Source: JAJCZZ01 sp964569085
GTDB taxonomy: Bacteria > Gemmatimonadota > Gemmatimonadetes > Longimicrobiales > Gaopeijiaceae
Length of the DNA: 64,000 bases
Assembly (NCBI GenBank): GCA_964569085.1
Contig: CAZMTA010000001.1
Location: 1-64,000, forward strand
Direction of reading: 5' to 3'
Below are positions 22,223 to 31,139 of this stretch, in pieces (position 1 is the stretch's first letter; the number at the start of each line of letters is the position of its first letter). A model generated the notes under the pieces. The model did no database searches and had not been told where the DNA came from. It was given only the letters and a program-made list of their open reading frames with translations. Position numbers and translations under genes: made by a program.

Positions 22223-24613
22223 ATGGAGTTCGGCTGGAACCCCTCCACATGGGTCTCGCTCAAGCCCTTCGGCCTGGGCGAGGAGAAGCCCCATCACATC
22301 CGTGACATGCTCCGCGTCCTCTGGGAGAACCGGGACGAGGTGGAGTACGGGATGCGGATCCTGGGCGACGGCGTCTGCGACGGCTGCGCCCTGGGGACCA
22401 CCGGGATGCGGGACTTCACCCTGGACGGGGTCCACCTGTGCACGGTGCGCCTGGAGCTCCTGCGCCTGAACACCATGGGCGCGTTCGAGCCCGGGATCCT
22501 CGAGGACGTCTCCGACCTGGAGTCGCTGGACGGCGAGGCGCTCCGGAAGCTGGGTCGCATTCCCGAGCCCATGGTCCGTCGCCGGGGCGAGAAGGGCTTC
22601 ACGCCGGTCTCGTGGGACGAGGCCATGGAGCTGCTGGCGGAGCGCATCGGCGCCACGGACCCGGAGCGCCTGGCCTTCTACCTGACGTCGCGGGGGATCA
22701 CCAACGAGACGTACTACGTGGCGCAGAAGGCGGCCCGCTTCCTGGGCACGAACCACGTGGACAACTCGGCCCGGATCTGCCACGCCCCCAGCACCACCAC
22801 GCTCAAGCGATCGCTGGGCGCCGCGGCCTCCACCTGCTCGTACTCGGACTGGATGGGCTCGGACCTCCTGGTCTTCTTCGGGTCCAACCCGGCCAACAAC
22901 CAGCCGGTGGCCACCAAGTACATGTACCGGGCCAAGGAGGAGGGCACCCGGATCGCCATGGTGAACTCCTTCCGGGAGCCCGCCATGGAGCGCTACTGGA
23001 TCCCCTCCATCTTCGACTCGGCGGTCTTCGGCACCGAGCTGGTGGACGACTTCGTCCAGGTGCACCAGGGCGGGGACGTGGCCTTCCTGAACGGGGTGCT
23101 CAAGGAGGTCATCGAGCAGGGGTGGGTGAACCGCCCCTTCGTGGAGGCCCACACCAACGGATTCGAGGGGCTCGAGGCCTCCCTCCGCGAGCAGTCGTGG
23201 GAGGACCTGGAGCGCTTCAGCGGCGCGTCCCGCGAGGACATGAAGGCCTTCGCCCGCACCGTGGGCGAGGCCGATTCCGCCGTGTTCGTGTGGAGCATGG
23301 GCATCACCCAGCACCGCTTCGGCGTGGACAACGTCCAGGCCATCGTGAACCTGGCGCTGGCCCGGGGCTTCGTGGGCCGGGAGAAGTGCGGGCTCATGCC
23401 CATCCGGGGCCACTCGGGGGTGCAGGGCGGCGCCGAGGTGGGCGCGGTGCCCTGGTCCTTCCCCGGCGGCCGCCCCGTGGACGCGGAGCACGCCGCCGAG
23501 ATGGGCGAGCTGTGGGGCTTCGAGGTGCCGACCTTCCGCGGCCTGTCGGCGGTCGAGACCGTCCACGCCGCCCACCGCGGCGAGATCGACGTCCTCTGGG
23601 CGCTGGGCGGCGACTACCTGGGCACGCTCCCGGACCCGGCGTACTGCCGGGAGGCGCTGGAGCGGGTCCCGCTGCGGGTCCACCAGGACATCGTCCTGGC
23701 CCACCAGATGTTCGTGGAGCCCGAGGACACGGTGGTGATCCTCCCCGCCACGACCCGGTACGAGCAGCCCGGCGGCGGAACCGAGACCTCCACCGAGCGG
23801 CGCATCTACTTCTCCCCCGAGATCCCCGGGCGCCGCATCCCGGGGGCGCGGGCCGAGTGGCAGGTGCTCTCGGAGCTGGCGGCGCGGGTCCGGCCGGAGA
23901 AGGCGGACCGCATCCGCTTCGGGAGCGGTCAGGCCATCCGTGACGACATCGCCCGGGCCGTCCCGTTCTACGCCGGCATCGAGAAGCTGAAGGGGAAGGG
24001 CGACGCCGTGCAGTGGGGCGGTCCGCGCCTCTGCGAGGGAGGGGCCTTCGGGCTCCCCGACGGACGGGCCCGCTTCCACGCCGTGGAGCCGCCGGAGCTG
24101 GGCATCCCCGAGGGGGGCTTCCACCTCTCCACCCGCCGGGGCAAGCAGTTCAACTCCATGATCCAGGCCGAGCGGGACCCCCTCACCGGGGGCCTGCGCG
24201 ACCACGTCTTCATGGCCGAGGCCGACGCGCGCCGCCTCGGGCTCGAGGAGGGCGACGACCTCACCCTCCGCTCTCCGGTGGGCGTCTTCCACGGCCGCTG
24301 CCGCATCTCGGACATGAAGGAGCGGAACCTCCAGGTCTTCTGGCCCGAGGCGAACCCCCTCATCCGCCGGGACGTGGTGGAGCCCCACTGCGGCATCCCC
24401 GACTTCACCGCGGTGGTGCGGGTGGAGGCCGGGCACGTGGGCCGCGCCGGCCGGGGCCCGGGCCATCCCGGGGAGGCGCTGGCCACCGCCGACGCCACGA
24501 CGGGGGAGGGGATCGCCTTCACCCGACACGCCGAGGCCGCGGCCGGCGCCCCCGGCGCGGAGCCGGGCGTCGGCGCCCCGGCCCCGGACGACGCCCCGTC
24601 CGCCGACGGCTGA
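22223..24613 (+). CDS. FdhF/YdeP-family molybdopterin oxidoreductase (formate dehydrogenase alpha-like)
   Basis: 796 aa, ATG start. Soluble molybdopterin enzyme of the DMSO-reductase superfamily, FdhF2/YdeP branch. The N-terminal iron-sulfur site is the short branch type: Cys52 and Cys55 in GVCDGCALG, with Cys73 in GVHLCTVRL. The molybdenum ligand is Cys186 in SARICHAPS, at the position of selenocysteine in E. coli FdhF. Molybdopterin-binding segments follow (FFGSNPANNQP, LMPIRGHSGVQGG, WALGGDYLGTL). The C-terminal dinucleotide-binding domain starts at about 640 (STRRGKQFNSM). No signal peptide, so cytosolic. fdhD, mobA and mobB follow directly, which supports a sulfurated Mo-bisMGD cofactor. 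No electron-transfer subunit is linked. A TTGACG at 22131-22136 could be the -35 of its promoter. Confidence 0.9.
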   Translation: MEFGWNPSTWVSLKPFGLGEEKPHHIRDMLRVLWENRDEVEYGMRILGDGVCDGCALGTTGMRDFTLDGVHLCTVRLELLRLNTMGAFEPGILEDVSDLESLDGEALRKLGRIPEPMVRRRGEKGFTPVSWDEAMELLAERIGATDPERLAFYLTSRGITNETYYVAQKAARFLGTNHVDNSARICHAPSTTTLKRSLGAAASTCSYSDWMGSDLLVFFGSNPANNQPVATKYMYRAKEEGTRIAMVNSFREPAMERYWIPSIFDSAVFGTELVDDFVQVHQGGDVAFLNGVLKEVIEQGWVNRPFVEAHTNGFEGLEASLREQSWEDLERFSGASREDMKAFARTVGEADSAVFVWSMGITQHRFGVDNVQAIVNLALARGFVGREKCGLMPIRGHSGVQGGAEVGAVPWSFPGGRPVDAEHAAEMGELWGFEVPTFRGLSAVETVHAAHRGEIDVLWALGGDYLGTLPDPAYCREALERVPLRVHQDIVLAHQMFVEPEDTVVILPATTRYEQPGGGTETSTERRIYFSPEIPGRRIPGARAEWQVLSELAARVRPEKADRIRFGSGQAIRDDIARAVPFYAGIEKLKGKGDAVQWGGPRLCEGGAFGLPDGRARFHAVEPPELGIPEGGFHLSTRRGKQFNSMIQAERDPLTGGLRDHVFMAEADARRLGLEEGDDLTLRSPVGVFHGRCRISDMKERNLQVFWPEANPLIRRDVVEPHCGIPDFTAVVRVEAGHVGRAGRGPGHPGEALATADATTGEGIAFTRHAEAAAGAPGAEPGVGAPAPDDAPSADG

Positions 24614-24635
24614 GCGCGTCCATGCCCGCCCTCCT

Positions 24636-25493
24636 GTGAAGGGCCGGAGCCCCACCACCCGGGCCCGCATCCTCCGGCACCGCCCCGGCGCCGACGGCGC
24701 GGAGCGCGTCCGCGACGTCCTGGCGGTGGAGGAGCCCCTGGAGATCCGCCTGAGCTGGCGGGAGCCGGACGGGAGCCGGCGGACCGAGGCGGTGGCGGTC
24801 ACCATGCGCACCCCGGGGGACGACTTCGAGCTGGCGGCCGGGTTCCTGCGCGGGGAGGGCATCCTCGCCGACCCGTCCGTCCTCCACGGGATCACCTATT
24901 GCACGGGCGGCGCGGAGGAGCAGGAGTACAACGTGGTGGAGGTGCGCCTCCGCCCCGGGCTGGCCGTGGACGTGGAGCGGCTCCGCCGGAACTTCTACAC
25001 CTCCTCGAGCTGCGGCGTCTGCGGGAAGGCCTCCCTGGAGGCCGTGGAGGCCCAGGGCTGCTCGGTCCTCCCCGCGGGGACGCCGACGCTGGCCGCGGCC
25101 GCCGTCCCGGAGCTCCCCGACCGCCTCCGGGCGGCCCAGGGGGTCTTCGAGGACACCGGCGGCCTCCACGCCGCGGGGCTCTTCGACGCGGCCTCGGGGG
25201 AGCTGGAGCTGGTCCGCGAGGACGTGGGCCGGCACAACGCCGTGGACAAGGTGGTGGGGCGGCGCTTCCTGGACGGCGCGCTCCCGGCGGAGGGGCGGGT
25301 CCTGGTGGTGAGCGGCCGCGCCTCCTTCGAGATCGTCCAGAAGGCCGTGGCCGCGGGGATCGCGGTCCTCGTGGCCGTGGGCGCGCCGTCCAGCCTGGCG
25401 GTGGAGCTGGCCGAGCGCTTCGGGCAGACGCTGGTGGGCTTCGCCCGGGACGGCGGCTTCAACGTGTACGCCGGGGCGGAGCGGATCCGGTGA
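24636..25493 (+). CDS. fdhD: FdhD sulfur-carrier protein for formate dehydrogenase
   Basis: Transfers sulfur from a cysteine desulfurase to the molybdenum cofactor, required for formate dehydrogenase activity. 285 aa, GTG start (an ATG at 24622 is out of frame and closes at once). The catalytic Cys-x-x-Cys loop is Cys126-Gly-Val-Cys129 in SSSCGVCGKAS. Other family stretches are TPGDDFELAAGFLRGEGI, GGLHAAGLF, EDVGRHNAVDKV and SGRASFEIVQKA. It lies 22 bp after the molybdopterin oxidoreductase and overlaps mobA by 4 bp (GTGA). Confidence 0.95.
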   Translation: MKGRSPTTRARILRHRPGADGAERVRDVLAVEEPLEIRLSWREPDGSRRTEAVAVTMRTPGDDFELAAGFLRGEGILADPSVLHGITYCTGGAEEQEYNVVEVRLRPGLAVDVERLRRNFYTSSSCGVCGKASLEAVEAQGCSVLPAGTPTLAAAAVPELPDRLRAAQGVFEDTGGLHAAGLFDAASGELELVREDVGRHNAVDKVVGRRFLDGALPAEGRVLVVSGRASFEIVQKAVAAGIAVLVAVGAPSSLAVELAERFGQTLVGFARDGGFNVYAGAERIR

Positions 25494-26125
25494 CGGAGGG
25501 AGCGGCGAAGGAGGCCGGGGGCGTCCTGGGGGCCGTGCTGGCCGGGGGGGAGAGCGCCCGCTACGGCGCCGACAAGAGCGCGGCCCGGGTGGGGGGCGTC
25601 CCCATGGTGGAGCGCGTGCTCCGCGCCGCCGGGGCCGTGGCCGCCGAGGTGGTCGTGGTGTCCTCCCGCCCGGTGGCGGGTGCCGAGACCGTGCGGCGGA
25701 TCCCCGACCGGGTCCCGGGGCTCGGGCCGCTGGGCGGCCTCCACGCGGCCCTGCACGAGGCCCGGGCGCGGGGGCGGGAGCGGGTCCTCCTCCTGGGATG
25801 CGACCTCCCCCTGGTCACCGCTCCGCTCCTGGAGCGGCTCGTGGCGGCGGCGGGAGAGGCTCCGGCGGCCGCGCCGGCGTGGTCCGACGGGGGCGTCCAC
25901 GCCCTCTGCTCCCTCTGGTCCGTGGGGCTCCTCGAGGAGGTCGACGAGCGCGTCGGCGCCGACGAGGGCCGCTCGCTCCAGGCCCTCTTCCGCGCCGTCG
26001 GGGGCCGTGCGGTGCCTCCGGAGGAGCTGAGCGGGGCGGGGGAGGGGGCCCTCCTCAACGTGAACACCCCGGAGGACCGGGAGCGGGCCGAGGCCCGGGC
26101 CCGCCCGCCCGGTGTGGAGCCGTGA
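25490..26125 (+). CDS. mobA: Molybdenum cofactor guanylyltransferase MobA
   Basis: Attaches GMP to molybdopterin to make the bis-MGD cofactor. 211 aa, GTG start inside the fdhD stop. The nucleotidyltransferase signature is LGAVLAGGESARYGADKS (normally GxSxRMGxDK, with Tyr for Met here). Further matches are VPGLGPLGGLHAAL and VLLLGCDLPLVT, with the metal-binding Asp in the CDLP motif. The C-terminal NVNTPEDRERAE is typical. Its stop overlaps the mobB start. Confidence 0.94.
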   Translation: MTEGAAKEAGGVLGAVLAGGESARYGADKSAARVGGVPMVERVLRAAGAVAAEVVVVSSRPVAGAETVRRIPDRVPGLGPLGGLHAALHEARARGRERVLLLGCDLPLVTAPLLERLVAAAGEAPAAAPAWSDGGVHALCSLWSVGLLEEVDERVGADEGRSLQALFRAVGGRAVPPEELSGAGEGALLNVNTPEDRERAEARARPPGVEP

Positions 26126-26643
26126 GCGACGCACCGCTCCCCCCGGTGGTGTGCGTGGTGGGGAAGAAGCGCTCCGGGAAGACCACCACCGTGGTGGGGC
26201 TCGTCCAGGCGCTCTCGCGCCGTGGGCGCCGGGTCATGACCCTGAAGCACGGGCACCACTTCCGCCTGGACCGGGAAGGCACGGACTCCTGGCGGCATCG
26301 CCACGAGGGCGGGGCGGCCCGGGTGGTCCTGGCGGGCCCCGAGGGGCTGGCGGTGGAGGGCGCGTGGGGGCCCGAGGGCGAAGAGCCCCTGGAGCGGTTG
26401 GTCGCCCGCTTCCTCCCCGACGCCGAGGTGGTGGTGGCCGAGGGCTTCAAGGGCTCGGACGCGCCCCGGGTCGAGGTCTACCGCCGGGCCGCCCACGCCG
26501 AGCCGCTCTACACGTCCGACGATCCGCGCTACCTGGCCGTCCTCACGGACGTGCCGGGCTTCCAGGCCCACGTCCCGGTCCTGGACGTCGACGACCCCGG
26601 GCGGTTCGAGGCGCTGGCGGACCTCGTCGACGGGCTCCTCTAG
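26122..26643 (+). CDS. mobB: Molybdopterin-guanine dinucleotide biosynthesis adaptor MobB
   Basis: GTP-binding partner of MobA. 173 aa, GTG start inside the mobA stop (GTGA). The Walker A motif GKKRSGKT (14-21) lies in VCVVGKKRSGKTTTVVGL. LKHGHHFRLDREGTDSWRHRHEG and VVVAEGFKGSDAPRVEVYR are diagnostic of MobB. It is the last gene of the molybdenum cassette; a new promoter for the cytochrome gene begins 38 bp later. Confidence 0.94.
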   Translation: MSDAPLPPVVCVVGKKRSGKTTTVVGLVQALSRRGRRVMTLKHGHHFRLDREGTDSWRHRHEGGAARVVLAGPEGLAVEGAWGPEGEEPLERLVARFLPDAEVVVAEGFKGSDAPRVEVYRRAAHAEPLYTSDDPRYLAVLTDVPGFQAHVPVLDVDDPGRFEALADLVDGLL

Positions 26644-26680
26644 GGCGCCGTCCCCCCCGCCACACCCCGTGTGCGCACGC

Positions 26681-26709
26681 TTGCAGGGGGGTGCCGCGCC
26701 GGGCATCTT
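26681..26709 (+). promoter_or_regulatory. Promoter for the cytochrome c / flavoprotein pair
   Basis: TTGCAG (26681-26686), 17-bp spacer and CATCTT (26704-26709), giving a leader of about 24 nt before the ATG at 26740. Confidence 0.5.
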
Positions 26710-26739
26710 CCGGCGTCCCGTTCCTCCCGCCCCGCCTCC

Positions 26740-27192
26740 ATGTCTCCACGCATCCCGCCCCTGGCCGTGGCCTTCGCCGCGGCCTTCGCCGCGTGCGCCG
26801 CCCCGCCCGCCCCGGCTCCCGAGGCCGCCGCGCCGGCCGCCTCCTCCGCCCCGGCGGAAGGGGCCCCGGTCGCCTCCTACCTGGACGAGCAGGCCGAGCG
26901 CGGCCGCGAGGTCTTCTCCGAGCGGTGCTCGGAGTGCCACTACTCCTCGGAGATGCGGGGCACCCAGTTCCAGTTCGAATGGGAGCGCCGCACCGTGGGC
27001 GACCTCTACGAGCACCTGGTGGGCACCATGCCCGAGGACGATCCGGGGAGCCTCACCGAGGAGCAGTACGTGGACGTCGTGGCCTACATCCTCCGCCTGA
27101 ACGGCTTTCCGGCGGGAGGTCCCGCGCTGGCCGAGGGCGCGCCCGCCTTCGACGCGAGCCTGAAGGCTCCCGCCGGAGCGGGCGCCCGATGA
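26740..27192 (+). CDS. c-type cytochrome lipoprotein
   Basis: 150 aa, ATG start. A short signal sequence ends in a lipobox-like AFAAC with the modified cysteine at Cys19, followed by an Ala/Pro-rich linker. The single haem site is Cys63-Ser-Glu-Cys66-His67 (ERCSECHYSSE). Met97 in LVGTMPEDDPGSL is the likely axial ligand, and QYVDVVAYILRLNGFPAG is the usual C-terminal helix of a class I cytochrome c. It is predicted to be anchored to a membrane on the periplasmic side. Its stop overlaps the start of the flavoprotein gene, so it is probably the electron acceptor of that enzyme. Confidence 0.92.
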   Translation: MSPRIPPLAVAFAAAFAACAAPPAPAPEAAAPAASSAPAEGAPVASYLDEQAERGREVFSERCSECHYSSEMRGTQFQFEWERRTVGDLYEHLVGTMPEDDPGSLTEEQYVDVVAYILRLNGFPAGGPALAEGAPAFDASLKAPAGAGAR

Positions 27193-28502
27193 GCATGGAG
27201 CGGCGGGACTTCCTGAAGGGCGTGGCCGGCGCCGGGGCCGGGCTGGCCCTGGGCGCCGGGGGCGCCGACGCCGCGTCCCGACCCCGCAGGGCTCCCCTGG
27301 TCCGGTCCCGCCAGGCGGCGGACGTGGCCGTGGTGGGCGCCGGAGCCTTCGGCGCCTGGACGGCGCTCCACCTGCAGCGCATGGGCGCCCGGGTGGTCCT
27401 GGTGGATCAGCACGGGCCGGCCAACTCCCGGGCCACCTCCGGCGGGGAGACCCGGGGCGTCCGCACCAGCTACGGCGATCGTCCCCACGGCCTCCAGTGG
27501 GGACGCTGGGCCGCCGAGGCCATCGAGCGGTGGAAGGCGTGGGACGAGGAGCACGCGGAGGATCTGCTCCCGCCCCTCTACTACACCACCGGGGACGTCA
27601 TCCTCCGGGAGGAGATGACGCCCTTCCTCGAGCGCACCGTGGAGAACTGGAACGCCATGGGCCGGGCCCACGAGGTCCTCGACGCCGACGAGGTACGGCG
27701 CCGGTGGCCCGCCATCCGCGTTCCCGACGGCGTCGTGGCGCTCCACGAGCCCGACGCGGGGGTCGTGCGGGCCCGTCGCGCCATCGAGTCGGTGGCGCAG
27801 GTCTTCCTCCGGGAGGGCGGGGAGCTCCGCATCGGCCGGGCTCGGCCCCTTCCCTCGGAGGAGGGCCGGGTGGGCTCCCTCGTCCTGGACGACGGCGAGC
27901 GGGTGGACGCCGGGAGCTACGTCTTCGCGCTGGGCCCGTGGCTCCCGAAGTACTTCCCCGAGCTCCTGGGCCGGCGCATCCGGATCCGGACCCTGGGGCA
28001 CGTCTACTACGTGGCCACGCCCCCGGGCGACCCCCGCTTCCAGCATCCCGCCCTCCCCAGCTACAACGTCCCCGGCGTCACGGGCTGGCCCGCGCTCCCC
28101 CGCGACTTCCGGGGCTTCCGGATCCGCACCGGCGGCCACCGCGGGGACGATCCGGACACGAGCGTGCGCTGGATCGACGCCGAGTACCACGACCGGCCCC
28201 GGGAGGTCCTGGCCGAGTGGTTCCCGGAGCTGGCGGAGCGTCCGTTCAACGAGACGCGGGCCTGCCACTACTGCGGGTCGGTCAGCCGGAACTTCATCGT
28301 CGACCGCCATCCCGGCCTGGAAGATGCATGGATCGCCGGCGGGGGCTCGGCGGAGGCCTTCAAGCAGGGCCCGGTCCTGGGGGAGCACATCGCCGCCCGG
28401 GTCCTGGGACACGTGCCCGACGACGACGAGCTCGCCCGCTCGTTCCGGGTGCCCGAGGAGCAGTTCGAGACGGACGAGGGCGGAGACCATCAGGAGGAAT
28501 AG
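27189..28502 (+). CDS. Tat-exported FAD-dependent oxidoreductase, monomeric sarcosine oxidase-like
   Basis: 437 aa, ATG start overlapping the cytochrome stop (ATGA). The N-terminus has a twin-arginine signal (ERRDFLKGVAGAGAG). The FAD-binding Rossmann motif GAGAFG is at 50-55. The loop NSRATSGGETRGVRTSYG matches monomeric sarcosine oxidase. Cys359 in RACHYCGS lines up with the cysteine that carries covalent FAD in that family, followed by FIVDRHPGLEDAWIAGGGSAEAFKQGP. So an exported, covalently flavinylated amine or amino-acid oxidoreductase is likely. The coupled cytochrome c suggests it passes electrons to the respiratory chain and not only to oxygen. The substrate cannot be read from the sequence. 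Confidence 0.88.
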   Translation: MSMERRDFLKGVAGAGAGLALGAGGADAASRPRRAPLVRSRQAADVAVVGAGAFGAWTALHLQRMGARVVLVDQHGPANSRATSGGETRGVRTSYGDRPHGLQWGRWAAEAIERWKAWDEEHAEDLLPPLYYTTGDVILREEMTPFLERTVENWNAMGRAHEVLDADEVRRRWPAIRVPDGVVALHEPDAGVVRARRAIESVAQVFLREGGELRIGRARPLPSEEGRVGSLVLDDGERVDAGSYVFALGPWLPKYFPELLGRRIRIRTLGHVYYVATPPGDPRFQHPALPSYNVPGVTGWPALPRDFRGFRIRTGGHRGDDPDTSVRWIDAEYHDRPREVLAEWFPELAERPFNETRACHYCGSVSRNFIVDRHPGLEDAWIAGGGSAEAFKQGPVLGEHIAARVLGHVPDDDELARSFRVPEEQFETDEGGDHQEE

Positions 28503-28529
28503 CCCCGAGAACCCATCGGGACCCATGTC

Positions 28530-30377
28530 ATGAACCGCGACCCCACCCCCACGCTCTCCTCCAGACCCGGCCCCGGCCGGTGGCTCTGGTCGGTGGTGTT
28601 CGTGGCCCTGTCGGTCGTGGCGCTGGCCGTGGTGCCCATCCTCCTGGGCCAGCGCATGGTCCAGGACCAGAACGAGGCCGCCGAGGTGCTGGAGCCCGCC
28701 CGGCTCCGCAGCCTCGAGCTCTCGCTTCTCCAGGCCCGGCAGTTCGCCCGCTTCCAGGCCTACCTCCTGACCGGGGACCGGACCCACCGGGACTCCTACC
28801 TGAACGCCCTCCCCCAGGAGGACTCCATCTACGCCGGCCTGAGCCGCCTGGGCCGGGAGATGGAGCTGGAGGTCCGCGAGCAGGTGGCGGAGCTGGCCAA
28901 CGCGGCGGCCCGGTGGCATCTGGGCCACAACACCGTCTTCGGCTCGGACTCGGCCCGCCTGGCCGTCCTGGACGACTTCGACCAGGAGCTGACCCGGTAC
29001 TCCGCCCTCCAGGAGGCGGCGCTGGAGCTCCAGGAGGGGATCCAGGGGGAGGTCGAGGCCGGTCGGGCGCGGATGGCGGAGACCCAGTCCCTGCGGCTCC
29101 GCATGACGCTGGTCCTGGTCCTCCTGGCGCTGGGGGCCACGCTGGTGGTCGCCTTCGTGGGGCGCCACCTACTCGTCCTCACCGCCGAGGCCGAGGCGCG
29201 GCGGAAGGACGCCGTGCGGGCCCGCCGCGAGATCGACGCGCTCCTGGAGGCCACGGGCGACGGCGTGCTGGGCATCGACCTGGAGGGGCGCTGCATCGCG
29301 CTGAACCGCGCCGGCTCGGAGCTCCTGGGGTGGACCGAGCGGGAGCTGCGGGGCCGGGACGTCCACGAGACCCTCCACCACACCCTTCCCGACGGGACCG
29401 CCCGACTCCGCCGCGAGTCCCCCATCCTCGAGGCCCTCCGCGAGGGGAGCGGGAAGGTGGAGCGGAGGGACGACGTCCTCTGGCGGCGCGACGGCACCTC
29501 CTTCCCGGCGCGCTGGACGCTGCAGCCCATGGTGGACGGGCTCGAGACGAAGGGCGCCGTGCTGACCATCACGGACATGACCGTGATCCGGGAGACGGAG
29601 GAGGCGCTGCGCCGCGCCGTCCACGCCCGGGACGAGGTGGTCTCCATCGTCTCCCACGACCTGAAGAACCCCCTGGGCGTGGTCTCCGGGGCCGCGGAGC
29701 TCCTCCTGGACCTCCCGCTCGAGCGGGACGAGCGGGAGAAGCAGGTCCGCATCATCAAGCGGAGCGCCGACCGGATGGCCCGCCTGGTCCGCGACCTCCT
29801 GGACGTGGCCCGGCTGGAGGCCGGCGCCCTCACCGTGCACCGGGTGTCCGCCCCGGTGGGGCCGGTCCTGGACGACCTCCGGGAGGAGTTCGCGCCTCTG
29901 GGGGAGAGCGAGGGCGTGGCGCTGGAGGTGGAGGTGCCCCCGGGCGTCCCCCCGGCCTACATGGATCCGGACCGCATCCACCAGGCCCTGGCGAACCTCG
30001 TGGGGAACGCGATGAAGTTCACCCCCCGGGGCGGGACCGTCCGGCTCGCGGCGGCCGCCGGCGAGGAGGGGGAGGTGGTCCTCCGCGTCACCGACGACGG
30101 ACCCGGCATCGCCGAGGACCAGGTGGCGCGGCTCTTCGACCGCTTCTGGCAGGCCAGCCGCGACGACCGCACCGGGTCGGGGCTGGGGCTGGCCATCGTG
30201 AAGGGGATCGTGGACGCCCACCACGGCCGGGTCGAGGTCGAGTCCCGGCTGGGCGAGGGCTCGGCCTTCACCCTCCGGCTTCCCGCCGCGGGAGGGGGGG
30301 AGGAGGACGCGGGGCAGGGGGTGAGCGACGTCCGCTCCTTCCTCGAGGGGACCGGCGCGGGGCGCGACGGGGCCTGA
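28530..30377 (+). CDS. Membrane-bound PAS-domain sensor histidine kinase
   Basis: 615 aa, ATG start. Two transmembrane helices (about 18-40 and 190-212) bound a helical, acidic periplasmic domain of the CHASE3/four-helix type. A PAS domain (about 228-350, DALLEATGDGVLGIDLEGRC) leads to HisKA with the phospho-accepting His376 in SIVSHDLKNPLG. The HATPase_c domain follows (N box LANLVGNAMKFTPRGG, G1 VTDDGPGIAEDQV, G2 GSGLGLAIVKGIV). The last 30 residues are acidic. There is no response regulator next to it, so the partner must be elsewhere. It converges on the glycerophosphodiesterase gene with only 24 bp between stops. Confidence 0.93.
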   Translation: MNRDPTPTLSSRPGPGRWLWSVVFVALSVVALAVVPILLGQRMVQDQNEAAEVLEPARLRSLELSLLQARQFARFQAYLLTGDRTHRDSYLNALPQEDSIYAGLSRLGREMELEVREQVAELANAAARWHLGHNTVFGSDSARLAVLDDFDQELTRYSALQEAALELQEGIQGEVEAGRARMAETQSLRLRMTLVLVLLALGATLVVAFVGRHLLVLTAEAEARRKDAVRARREIDALLEATGDGVLGIDLEGRCIALNRAGSELLGWTERELRGRDVHETLHHTLPDGTARLRRESPILEALREGSGKVERRDDVLWRRDGTSFPARWTLQPMVDGLETKGAVLTITDMTVIRETEEALRRAVHARDEVVSIVSHDLKNPLGVVSGAAELLLDLPLERDEREKQVRIIKRSADRMARLVRDLLDVARLEAGALTVHRVSAPVGPVLDDLREEFAPLGESEGVALEVEVPPGVPPAYMDPDRIHQALANLVGNAMKFTPRGGTVRLAAAAGEEGEVVLRVTDDGPGIAEDQVARLFDRFWQASRDDRTGSGLGLAIVKGIVDAHHGRVEVESRLGEGSAFTLRLPAAGGGEEDAGQGVSDVRSFLEGTGAGRDGA

Positions 30378-30401
30378 GCCGTGGCCCGGGGCGGGGGACC
30401 C

Positions 30402-31139
30402 TCAGCCCCTCCAGGCCGTCAGCGTCTCCACCTCGTTGGTGGTGACCCCCGTCACCCCCATCGCCACCAGCCGCCGGGCCTCGTCCACGTCGTCCACCGT
30501 CCAGACCGCCAGGGGGATCCCTTCGGCTCGGGCCCGCTCCGCCAGACGGGGATCCGCCAGGAGGAGGGCGGCCTTGAAGTCCAGGAGCGCCCCCGGGTCC
30601 CCGGCGGCGCGGCGGATCCCCTCCGCGGCCTGCTCGACCTCGTCCACGATGTAGCCGACCCGCACCGAGGGCTCGGTGCTCCGCATCCGGTCGAGGAGCG
30701 TCCAGTTCATGGCGATGAAGACCGTGCGCTCCAGCATGCCCGCGTCCCGGGCCAGCCCGACCATGCGGTCCACGTCCTCCAGCTCCCGGAAGCCCTTCAC
30801 CTCGGCGTACACCCGGCCGGACCGGGAGGCGGCGGCGGCCAGGGCCTCCTCCAGCGAGGGGACCCGCTCCCCGGCGAAGGTCGCGTCGAACCATCCTCCG
30901 GCGTCCAGCGCCTGGAGCTGGGCGAAGGTCCGGCGCCGGACGGGCCCCACGCCGTTGGTCGTGCGGCTGAGCATGGCGTCGTGGAGGAGGACGGGGGTGC
31001 CGCAGGCGGCGGTGTGGACGTCGAACTCCACGGCGTCCGCCCCGGCCTCCCAGGCCCGCTCCAGGGCCACCAGCGTGTTCTCCGGGGCCCGGGCGCTGTA
31101 GCCCCGGTGGGCGATGATCTCGACGGCGTCCGGGCTCAC
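30402..31139 (-). CDS. Glycerophosphodiester phosphodiesterase
   Basis: Hydrolyses glycerophosphodiesters to glycerol 3-phosphate and an alcohol. 245 aa from GTG 31139, whose GTGA overlaps the stop of the upstream gene; the frame stays open much further upstream but has no family match there. The catalytic signature is complete: IIAHRGYSARAPENT, AVEFDVHTAACGTPVLLHD, and the late TVDDVDEARRLVAMGVTGVTTNEVE. No signal peptide is visible, so it is probably cytosolic (UgpQ-like). It follows the small coiled-coil membrane protein in the same operon. Confidence 0.93.
   Translation of the reverse strand: MSPDAVEIIAHRGYSARAPENTLVALERAWEAGADAVEFDVHTAACGTPVLLHDAMLSRTTNGVGPVRRRTFAQLQALDAGGWFDATFAGERVPSLEEALAAAASRSGRVYAEVKGFRELEDVDRMVGLARDAGMLERTVFIAMNWTLLDRMRSTEPSVRVGYIVDEVEQAAEGIRRAAGDPGALLDFKAALLLADPRLAERARAEGIPLAVWTVDDVDEARRLVAMGVTGVTTNEVETLTAWRG

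Noticed and set aside
28500..28530. Small CCCGA/TCGGG hairpin between the flavoprotein and histidine kinase genes
   Set aside because: Five base pairs with a 7-nt loop and no T tract is too weak to call a terminator.
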